This document shows, piece by piece, positions 20,203 through 29,346 of a stretch of 64,000 nt of DNA. Below the pieces are notes generated by a model. It was not told the DNA's origin, did not search any database, and saw nothing but the letters and a program-made list of their open reading frames with translations. The DNA is taken from NCBI GenBank assembly GCA_037102815.1, contig BTPP01000002.1, positions 5,518,001 through 5,582,000 of the forward strand, given 5' to 3'. A program made the translations under genes and the position numbers. How positions within the stretch are numbered: the stretch's first letter is position 1; the number at the start of each line of letters is the position of its first letter. Origin of the DNA: Neurospora intermedia (taxonomy: Eukaryota; Ascomycota; Sordariomycetes; Sordariales; Sordariaceae).

Positions 20203-22632
20203 ATGCGTTCCAACAACAAGACCGTTCCTGCCACCGCGAGCCAAACTCCCGCTCAGGTCGGGGTTCCGACTATGAAGTTCGTGGCCGGTGGGCCTACTTT
20301 CGCTCAAGTGGCTGTATCACCTCCTCGCCGTTTCCGTCCCACTCCTACTCGGGTTGTCCCCCCTCCGTCCGTCCCGGGCTCGGTCAAGCCCGTCCAACAG
20401 ACAGTTATAGGAGACTTTATTGGTTTCACCGGAGCTGCCCGCGCTCAACAGACTGGTCCAGTTGCCCCAAAGCGCTCCAGCAAGAAGAAGGAGAAGAAGA
20501 ACACGGAGCCCCAGGCTTCCCGTCCAATCCAAGATTTTTTCAGGCCCTCCACCTCCGCCGGCCCAATGGCCGCTCAAATCTTCGGCGGTCCTCGGGCTGT
20601 CCCCCCCCCGTCCGTCCCGGGCTCGGTCAAGCCCGTCCAACAGGCAGTAATTGGAGATTTCGTTGGTTTCACCGGAGCTGACCGCGCTGGACATACCGGT
20701 CCGGTTACACAAAAATATAAAAAACAGAAGAAGGAGAAGAAGAACACGGAGATCAACTGCCATCCCATCAAGGACTTCTTCAAGCCCTCCATCCCCGCCG
20801 CCCCGATAGCGGTGTTGCCCCTCTCCCTATCTTCGGCCTCTCATGCAAACCCCATTCCCTCACATAAGAGACAATACGAAGAAGACAAGGATGACGACGA
20901 GATCCAGGAGGACGAGGAGAAGGCTGAGCGACCATACGAAGAAGACGAGGACGATGACGAGATCGAGGATGATGACGAGATCAAGGAGGACGAGGAGAAG
21001 GCTGAGCGACCATACGAAGAAGACGAGGATGACGACGAGATCAAGGAGGACGAGGGGGATGCTGAATACCCTGTTGACTTCATCCAAGAGGCTTGGAAAT
21101 TTTTTTCGTTTTCCGAAGGCCAGGCAAGCGGCTCCATCTGTGACCATTTGGATAGCTATCCAACTTGGTGTAACCTTTCGGCGAAGGTCAACATAGCACC
21201 GGATTTGGCCCAATTACTTTCTTCACGCCAGCCTCCATCCCTGGCAGATTTTCAACGTTTACCTACCCTTCATGCCCCAAAGTCAGATCAGTGGGGGGTC
21301 TACATTTTGACCCTAGAAAAGATTGGTGCGCGCCCGGCAGTGTATGTCGGGTCGGGAACATGCTCAACAAGAGGCATAGGTGGCCGATTCCAGAACTACA
21401 ACAATCGCGTTCAACTCCCAGTACGAGTCCGCGAATGGATGGATCAAGGCTACACGATCACCTACAAAGCACTTGCGTGCTGGACACGCATACCGGATGT
21501 AGCCTCCCGCTGGGCCACAAGGGCGGTATTGAAAGTCCTTGAGACAATGCTCACGTCGGCGATTTGGGCCTACCATGACAGCAAATCCTCCGACTATCTA
21601 GATTTGCCCATGGTCTGTCCATGGCATCATGAATTTCTAGCATACGATGGGCTATGCACACATGCAGCCTTTCTGGAAGGTGTGAATTTCGGAAAAAAAG
21701 GAACGGACACAACCATGACAGAAGATGTACCTCCCACCGAAGACATGATCTTTCAACTTGAGATATCGTCAGCAGAACGACGGAAGGCCTTTTTGACCAC
21801 ACAACAAGCAAACAGGTACCAAAGCCTCAAAGAAAATTACCCACAACGCTGGCGGGAAATGCTCGACAAGAAAAACGCAACTCGGAACAGGTTATACCAG
21901 GAACTAAAGCACAACAACCCTAAGGAATACCAGGCCATGTTGGAAAGAAACAGGCAACGTTATGGTCCAGGACGGAAGGCCCGGACACATAAATTATATA
22001 AGTCAAACGTCGAGAGCGAACGATTTGTATGCGAAATCTGTCCGGAATCACCAGCATTTAGTACCCAACAAAATCTCGACCGACACCTCAAAAGTGTGGA
22101 CCACATTGCCCGACTGAACGGGACCTATGTCCCCCCCAAGAGTCGTACTGGGGAACCGGTATTTCGTTGCGAGCTTTGTAACGACGAGTGGTCTGAAGAA
22201 TATAGTTTGATCCAACACCAGAGACGAAGTCGTCAACATCAAATTCGACTAGCCGAGAGAGAAGGCCGTCCGCCACCACCAGAAACCGAAAAGGTGAAAT
22301 GCCCACATTGTGAAAAACAATATACACAAGAACACAATTTGAGAAATCATATAAGCAGTCACCACCCGGAAATGCCGGTTATCGCAATTGAATCACAGAT
22401 ATTTCTGTGTGAATTGTGTCCTGAAATGCCGGGTTGGAATACCCAGGCGCAAATAAAGGCTCATCGAAGAAAATCACATCTTCACGAAGTACGGGAGGCT
22501 ATTGCGGAGGGACGGCCGCCCCCGGCGACACCAAAGTTCTTTTGTCCGAGATGCGGATATATATTTAAGACCGCTCGGAACGTGAAAATCCATCTAGACA
22601 ATAACCGTTGTGCATTCATCCAACAAATCTAG
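20203..22632 (+). CDS. GIY-YIG nuclease-like protein with five C2H2-type zinc fingers
   Basis: From the first in-frame ATG, 809 residues without introns. Residues about 50-210 hold two tandem repeats with an 81-residue period, each with PSVPGSVKPVQQ, a (T/A)VIGDF(I/V)GF motif, a Lys-rich patch and P-I-(Q/K)-DFF-(R/K)-PS. An Asp/Glu tract follows at about 225-285. A GIY-YIG-like fold starts at WGVYILTLE (364-372), with YVGSGT at 381-386, an Arg in GIGGRFQNY and a later conserved-type Glu (LKVLETMLTS). Five Cys/His fingers lie from 610 to about 805 (CEIC, CELC, CPHC, CELC, CPRC starts), with related linkers reading EGRPPP. GIY-YIG domains cut DNA; C2H2 fingers bind nucleic acid, so a nuclear DNA-cleaving or DNA-binding role is inferred. 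Active-site completeness needs a profile search. Flanked by the minisatellite and a rearranged partial copy. Confidence 0.75.
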   Translation: MRSNNKTVPATASQTPAQVGVPTMKFVAGGPTFAQVAVSPPRRFRPTPTRVVPPPSVPGSVKPVQQTVIGDFIGFTGAARAQQTGPVAPKRSSKKKEKKNTEPQASRPIQDFFRPSTSAGPMAAQIFGGPRAVPPPSVPGSVKPVQQAVIGDFVGFTGADRAGHTGPVTQKYKKQKKEKKNTEINCHPIKDFFKPSIPAAPIAVLPLSLSSASHANPIPSHKRQYEEDKDDDEIQEDEEKAERPYEEDEDDDEIEDDDEIKEDEEKAERPYEEDEDDDEIKEDEGDAEYPVDFIQEAWKFFSFSEGQASGSICDHLDSYPTWCNLSAKVNIAPDLAQLLSSRQPPSLADFQRLPTLHAPKSDQWGVYILTLEKIGARPAVYVGSGTCSTRGIGGRFQNYNNRVQLPVRVREWMDQGYTITYKALACWTRIPDVASRWATRAVLKVLETMLTSAIWAYHDSKSSDYLDLPMVCPWHHEFLAYDGLCTHAAFLEGVNFGKKGTDTTMTEDVPPTEDMIFQLEISSAERRKAFLTTQQANRYQSLKENYPQRWREMLDKKNATRNRLYQELKHNNPKEYQAMLERNRQRYGPGRKARTHKLYKSNVESERFVCEICPESPAFSTQQNLDRHLKSVDHIARLNGTYVPPKSRTGEPVFRCELCNDEWSEEYSLIQHQRRSRQHQIRLAEREGRPPPPETEKVKCPHCEKQYTQEHNLRNHISSHHPEMPVIAIESQIFLCELCPEMPGWNTQAQIKAHRRKSHLHEVREAIAEGRPPPATPKFFCPRCGYIFKTARNVKIHLDNNRCAFIQQI

Positions 22633-22984
22633 CAGATGTTGGTTTGGCGTTTTGGATTTTTGGAAGAGAAACTCTATTCGCACGGGAATTCATTTTGCTT
22701 TTCGAAGTATACCTCTAACTTGGTCAGATCTTGGTGCACAAGGTTGAGAGTGGTTTACTCGTTGATTTTTTGCGGATTTTTGGGTGTAGGTTTCAGTTTC
22801 CTAGCCCGAAATATGACCTATATTTGACTTTTCAAGGTTTCTGTATTAAAAACATTTTTTTTATCAGTTTTAATAATTCACTTTCTTTCTTCTACTAATA
22901 CAAACTCATACGCGAAGCCGGGCGTGTGCACCGGCACTGGAAACAGGACAATGGAATGTGGGTAATCGATTCTCTCAGGAGGTG

Positions 22985-23080
22985 TTGGCCGGCCGTGCCT
23001 CTTGGCGCCCATTCACTGTGCTTCCATTCACTGGCCCTCCCGTCCTAGGTATTTAGGCTGCTCTGCTTTTTCCCTTCTTC
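22985..23080 (-). repeat. Dispersed repeat fragment, inverted orientation
   Basis: Read on the minus strand it gives CCTAAATACCTAGGACGGGAG, GCCAGTGAATGG and GTGAATGGGCGCCAAGAGGCAC, resembling the tail of copy C (14630-14700). It abuts the copy of the zinc-finger gene fragments. Confidence 0.4.
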
Positions 23081-23130
23081 CCTGTTCCTACTACCAGAAT
23101 CAACACCTTTTCGTCCTTCCAGTCCAACAG

Positions 23131-23385
23131 TGTTGACCTTCGCCGAAAGGTTACACCAAGTTGGATAGCTATCCAAATGGTCACAGATGGAGCCGCTTGC
23201 CTGGCCTTCGGAAAACGAAAAAAATTTCCAAGCCTCTTGGATCAAGTCCACAATGAGATTTTCTTCGATGAGCATTTATTTGCACCTGGGTGTTCCATCC
23301 CGGCACCTCGGGACACAATTCACACACCAAAATAATATTTGTGATTGAGCTGGAATAGCCGGCATGTCCGGGTGGTGCTTGCTTA
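23131..23385 (-). pseudogene. Rearranged partial copy of the GIY-YIG/C2H2 gene
   Basis: On the minus strand, first comes a segment matching the fourth zinc finger (CELCPEVPGWNTQVQINAHR, compare 22360-22485), diverged by roughly 15-20%. It joins directly to a segment matching 21082-21193, which normally lies before the GIY-YIG domain. That second segment (23131-23242) is identical over 112 bases. The order of parts is thus permuted, the GIY-YIG domain is absent and the orientation is opposite to the full gene. It cannot encode the parent protein. Confidence 0.8.
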
Positions 23386-23399
23386 GGTATGTGTTTTTT

Positions 23400-23850
23400 T
23401 TTAGATCCGGAAGGGGAAAGGCGAATAAGAAAGAAGAAAACGAAGAACAAAAGAAAAGAACGAAAGAACATATCCCAGTTTGCAACGCAGTCTGCTTCTC
23501 CTTTGCCCCGAAATCTCGCCAGGTATCTTCATCTGGCATACAGCAGTCTTCACCCTGCAGTCTCTTTTGATCATCATAACCTCTTCCCGTACTGTATCCC
23601 TGTCCAGGTAATCTTTGCGTCCCATGACCAGATCCTGTAGTTGCGCGCAATCCACCTCGAGTAGCGTCTGCTTGTGAGAGGCCCATCTAGTTCAGCCTTC
23701 GCTTGGTAGGCAGGTTCCTCCCCCCTTATCTCAGAATGGGTATTCTTGCTGGCGCGAATGCCGCCGCCGCCGTCTTGAACCCCTCCCTCCTCTTGTGAGT
23801 CATTGGCTGCTTGCAATATTGCTTGTAATTGGCCGGACATACTTTCTTCG
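23400..23850 (-). pseudogene. Coding-like remnant of unknown origin
   Basis: The minus strand reads MSGQLQAILQAANDSQEEGG, continuing about 55 codons, then a second frame continues as LLEVDCAQLQDLVMGRKDYL and DTVREEVMMIKRD. The two look like one decayed gene split across frames. Composition is protein-like, but no family is recognised. It could be an old 3' neighbour of the NLR gene or part of the rearranged zinc-finger locus. Confidence 0.3.
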
Positions 23851-24040
23851 ATGAAGCCTTCCTTGGTGAGAGGCTTCCTCAGGTGAAGTTTCTAGTATTT
23901 ATCTGCCCCCCTGTGCAAGTGCACCCAAAAATGCAAAATTAAATGATGGCCCGGATGAGATCCACCCACACGGGCAAATACTGTAGCGGATCCAAGGTCG
24001 GTGCTTCACCGTCCAATTCTTCACCTTGCAGATCCTTCCT

Positions 24041-27000
24041 TTAAACATCCTCCATAACGTCGTCCATCGCATCAAGATCCAGTGATTCGTAATTCCATCG
24101 CTCACCCTCCTCGTCATAACTTTGCCAGTCGTAGTGTTTCGCCGGTATTATATTAGGTGCAATACCTTCGTGCTCCAGTAGCACCCGAAATGCTTCTTGA
24201 TAATCTTGAGAGCCTTCTGGATAAGCCAGCTCAAACAAATCCTGCGAAAGGAAGTGTTCAGTGTCCATTTTGGCCCCATACCGAGATAGTACCTTTAGGC
24301 ATTCCACTGACCCCTTAGAGATAGCGTGTTCCAGATGTTTACGACCTCGAGAGTCTGTACTCTCAACGTCAGCACCTTCTTCGCAGAGTGCATAGACCAT
24401 GTGCTGATTGTTGATGTCCAGAGCAACCTCTAGTGGTGTTTGATCGCGCCCATTCTTTTCTTCAGTTTTAGCCCCCTTTTTCAGGAGTGTATTGACCCAG
24501 TATTCCTCTGCCCCTCTCACAGCCAAACACAGCAGAGTTTCACCGTCGTCTTCCTGATTTCTGATACCAGGACACTGTTCGACGAGCACTTGAGCAACAT
24601 CCGTGTGACCCAGAGCCTCTGCCCAAGCTAAGGGCTTGAGTAATCCATGCTTGTCCTGAGGCTCGATAGTCGCACCATTGTTGAGAAGGAGCTTCACAAG
24701 AGAAGCATGCCCGTGGAAAACAGCGCAGAAGAGCGCGGTTTCTCCTTGCTCATTTACCGCATTAATCCTGACACCCTTCTGGAGAAAGAGTTCGGCCAGA
24801 TGAGAATCCCCCTTCCACGCTGCTATCATCAGCAAAGTATATCCGTCAACAGTTCTTGCGAAAGCGTCAGCCCCCTTGTCGACGAGTAGCTCAACAAGAT
24901 GAACATTCCCTCGGTATGCTGCCGCCAGCAATGGTGTACACCTATTCGAATCCGCTGCCTCAATATCGGCACCCCTTCGCAGAAGTAGCTCAACCAAATG
25001 AGTATTCCCTTTGTATACTGCCGTTAACAATGGCGTATACCCATCTAAACCCGCAGCCTCGATATTAGCACCCCTTTGCAGAAGTATTCCAGCCACATGA
25101 GTATATTCTCTGTCTGTTGCCGCTAGCAATCGCGTATGCCCTTCTAAGCTCACAGCCTCGATATTAGCACCTTTCTCCAGGAGAAGCTTAACCATATTGC
25201 TTAGCTCCCTATCAGCTGCCACTAATAGTGGAGTCTCTCCGTAGACGTCCCGAGCCTCGATATCGGCACCTTTCTCCAGGAGAAGCTTAACCATATCGCT
25301 TCCCTCCTCATGAATCGCCAGTAGTAGTGGAGTGTCTTCGTCGTTGTCCCGATTCTCAATGTTAGCACCACAGCTTAACAACATCTCAGCAATACGGCAA
25401 TTGCCAAGTTTCGCGGCCAATGCCAATGGGGTATGACCAATGCCATCCTGCAACTCAATGTCCACAGCTATCTGGGCTGAGATCGAGATGCACTCCTTAA
25501 CCAAGTCGTGGGTCTCTGCTTTGAGATCATAATCCAGGGACTCGACACGGGAAATATCAACCGGAGAATCTCCAGAGATGTTGAGATCCACACCATTCTC
25601 AGTTCCAAGAAACATTTCGACAAGTTGTTCATGTCCAAGTTTGACAGCTTCATGGAGCGCGGACGACTTATCGATACCAAGCCTTCGATTTGGATCGGCT
25701 CCAGACTTCCACAAAATCATTGCTGTCCCCACGCGCCTTTGGTGAACTGCAGCAAAGAGGGGTGTGACTTTGCCTCTCGTCCAATCTAAGTCACCCAAAC
25801 TCTCCGGGTTAGCACCCCTTTGTAATAGGAGAGCAGCAAGTTGCTCGTGACCAGATCTAGCTGCGGCGAATAGTAAAGGGCAATCTCCCTTAGCATTTGC
25901 TATCTCAGCTCCATTGTTGAGCAGATCTTCAACCATCGTAACCTCGATTGTGGAGTGACTTCGTTCAGTAACGGCTTCAAGAACTGGGGTTCCACCCAGT
26001 ACGCGAACTTGCGCTCCCCTGCAAAGGAGAATCCGGGCCATAGTCATGTCTCCGCCTTTCAAGGCCATGTAAAGTGGTGTCTTTTGCTCATATAGGGCGT
26101 TCAGATCCTCACTTCTTTCGGGAAGTGCTTCTGCAGCTTTGTAGAGGGCATGTTCCACAGCCAAGTGAAAGGCCGATCGGGGTGCATAATCGTTGCTTCG
26201 ACGTTGCTTCCAGTTTTCAAACGACCAATAATAATATCGCTCGACGTAGTCAGCTTGCTCTGCAGCCCCCGTGGCCTCTTTACACTGCAAGAATTCAAGA
26301 AGAAGCTCGGAGGCCTCAGAAGAGAGACAAGCATGCTCGACCCAGTACTTCGCAGCATACAAATAAAGCGGGTATTTTGAGATCCGCTCAAAATACCGGT
26401 CTTTGAGAGTGCAAGGCCCGCTCTTGAAAATGGAGTACATGAGGTAGGTGACACAAACTTCCGTGATCGTGTTATGCGGGTTTATGCTCCAGGACAGTTT
26501 GAAGTGGCGCTGTTCCAGATATTCTTGCGTAGTGTAATGGACCAGGCGGACTTCTTGGGTTTTATCGTCGACGATTGCCAGTCCAGCGCAAATTGACACA
26601 TCCAGGCGGGCAACGAGATTGTCTTCATCCAACTCGTTGCTACCAACCTCAACAGCAAGGGCATGCCTGAGTTCGTCTGTCGAAAGAGGTCGTTCTGCGT
26701 GCGTGATCCAGAGAAGAATTTGCGTTGCACGATCCCGAAAGCCTAGTTCTTGCTTGTCGATTCGCGCCATGGTTTCGTCATAAGCTTTGTAGAGTCGTTC
26801 CTCTACCGAGAACTTCTTTGAGGCATTGTCCTGATGTTGCATACCTTGCAATACATCGCGCACTTCTTTGGGCGTAGACTTGTCTCTGAGTGAGTCTATA
26901 TATAATTGCGCCAAAAGGAACCTAGTGCAAAGCAATTAGCATAATGCTAGACGTAAGGGCATAATGAAAGCTTACATTCCGCGGGCGGCGTGTGATATTG

Positions 27001-29346
27001 TATCTTTCACCTCTTGCTGGAGAACCTCGTTGGCGCGGAGCGGCGATGAGACTGGCATTTTTGAAAAGCGGCCGTCCACGTATCTCCTCAGGTCATCCTG
27101 GTTGGCAGAGACTTCTACTTTGGCGGCATCGTCGAAAAATTGGCTAATGTCTGTAAGAAGTGGCCTTGAAGTGACGAATAGCTTAAGATTTGAGGAAGAC
27201 TGTCCAAGATTTCGAAGTCCGTCCACAAAAGCATTTCGATGGTCTTCATCATCGAGCAATTCGTCAAGTGCGTCAACAATAACATAGACTCGAGTAAAGT
27301 GCTTGATGACGTCCTTCAATGCCTGAGTTACTTCCTGAAGAGATGGTCTGGTGGACTTGGATGTGTGTTTCGCATGCAGTGCTCCAACACCAGGCGACAA
27401 AGATTCCTTTGAGAGGCACAACTGCTTTGTGAGACTGGACAGAAGTGTGAGGGCTGTTTGTTCGCCCTGGCGTCTGTAATCACAGTATATATAAGCAGCC
27501 TCAATTTCGCCGGCCAGAGAATGGGTAATATTCGTCACATCTTCAATGACGATGGAAGACAGTATTGTTTTCCCAGCCCCTGGGATGCCTTCACAGAACA
27601 GTACCTTCCGGTCCTCATCTCTCCATTTTTTGTACCCGGCCGAATTGAGGAACCACGTACCGGTGCCTCTTTGTTGCTTATCCCGAGAAAGGCTGTGTTG
27701 TGACCCAAAGTTTATCGGTGTGAGCCAGTCCAGTACATCCAGATCTTCTCGCCGCTGCAGTCCGCGTTTAAGGTAGTTTACATTCTCCGCCGTCTCCACA
27801 ACCTTCTGCTTGACTAGGAAAGATGTTAGATGTGAAAGTAAAATGTAAATCATAGATGTAAAGCAATCGTGGCTCTGTACCAAGACATGAGATAGTGACA
27901 TTATAAAAGATGCAAGGAGCAATTCAGAAGAAATGGTGCCAATGACTATGCAAGCTCCACCTTTCTCGATTGGTGATGGAGATGTAGTGAAGGATTGGAG
28001 TCCGAGCACAATGGTAAGGGTTACTTGTCAGTCTTTCAGTCATATCCGCTTGGGTGCGGAAAGGCGGCGTCTTTGGTCCTGACGAGTATTGAAGCCAAAA
28101 AAGTTCAACAAGAACGGTATAACCGACCTTCTTTGATGATATCGCATGCTGCTCGCTCTCCATTCACATCCACCGGCCGCACCACGTGCAGAAGCTCCTT
28201 TGCATAGGCAGCCGCAACAGCGGCGGCGTGTCTCTGCCATCTCTTGTTTTTATGCGAGTCCGCATAATCACAAGTTCCCCGTATGACCAGACATGGGAAG
28301 TTGTTCATCAACCCAGCGGCTTCCATCTCTATACAGAGAACATGGCCACCAAATTCAGCGTTAAGCTTATCCCGAGAGAGCGCGTTCTTGATGACTTGAT
28401 TCCCCGAGACTATCAATCCGTAGTGAATTCGCATCTTCCGTGCTGGTGGCTTTCTCTCGATGACCTTGGTGGAATCACAGAAGCGACAGTCACCATCGTC
28501 TTCCTCGTCATCAAGAGCATCAGATTCCAGACCTAGAGCGCAGAACTTATCCGAGTCATCTGGGCCAGGTTGAGCAAGCTGAGTGTGCGGGAGGGATTGC
28601 GATTGCGGGATCTCGGGTTTCCATGACCAGAGGACAAGGAGTTGAAGTAGGAAGTTAAACATCGAAAAGACTTTGAGTAAAAGCAGTCGCGGATAAAGCC
28701 GTGATTCATCGCTGTGTGTGTGGTGGAGGTATCGAGATTGGAACAGTACGTCCTTCAGAGCGTCTGACCTCAGATACCTTGAAGCCATCATCGGCGAGTT
28801 GCTCTCTAGCTGTTTGAGAAACTCAGGGATTCGGGATGGTCGCCGCTCATGTTGTGCTTTGAGATTGTTTACCGCTGTCAATAGAATATGAGGTGGTCTG
28901 TTCAATGAGCCAGTCCGTTCGAAGGATTCGTCACCCGCTCTTGGTCCCTGTATTGTCTTTCCCATGTCCCACTGAACCACGCCAGGATAGTGATTTGACG
29001 GTACGGAGACAACAACATCTCCCAGACGGACTTTGGGCGGCATGCCTCCACCGACACCGACCATCAACCCGAAGCGGATGGAGGGAAATGTAGATAGCAT
29101 TCGCTCCACAACGGTGGTTGCTGCAGTTGTGCCAATTTCTCCCATCGGGAGACAAGTGATGACAATGTTGTGTTTCGCAATTGACCCGAGGGTGTATGAA
29201 TTGGTATCATTAGGTCTTTGCGTGAGAGGACCATGTTCGACGTCGAGCATCGCCGTTGCTGCTGCACTTTCATGGGCGAGTGCGCAGACCCATCCTATGG
29301 TGTAATCACTATGGGACCTGGGGTTGTCGGTTTGTTCGGTCGCCAT
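24041..29346 (-). CDS. NLR-type receptor: nucleoside phosphorylase-like, NACHT and about 17 ankyrin repeats
   Basis: Exons 29346-28128, 27813-26976 and 26921-24041 join in frame to about 1645 residues; the first intron (314 nt, atypical GTCGGT donor) is less certain than the second (54 nt, GTAAGC). Residues about 10-350 are a PNP/UDP-phosphorylase-like domain (YTIGWVCALAHE, GLMVGVGGGMPP, IHYGLIVSGNQV, CIEMEAAGLMN, RGTCDYADSHKNKRWQ). An NACHT domain follows, with Walker A GIPGAGKT near 478 and Walker B VIVDALDEL near 578, then a helical region and about 17 ankyrin repeats from about 930 to the end. PNP-NACHT-ANK is a known fungal NLR layout, thought to sense non-self or damage in the cytosol and trigger a defence or death response through the N-terminal domain. 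An acidic/Pro-rich insert splits the PNP domain (about residues 205-300). The frame is open throughout, so it appears intact. Confidence 0.88.

Larger units (their letters stand above)
22633..24040. other. Gap between the GIY-YIG gene and the NLR gene, with rearranged gene fragments
   Basis: Contains an inverted dispersed-repeat piece (about 22985-23080), the mosaic copy of the GIY-YIG gene (about 23131-23385) and a minus-strand coding-like stretch (about 23400-23850). No intact gene is supported. Confidence 0.55.
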
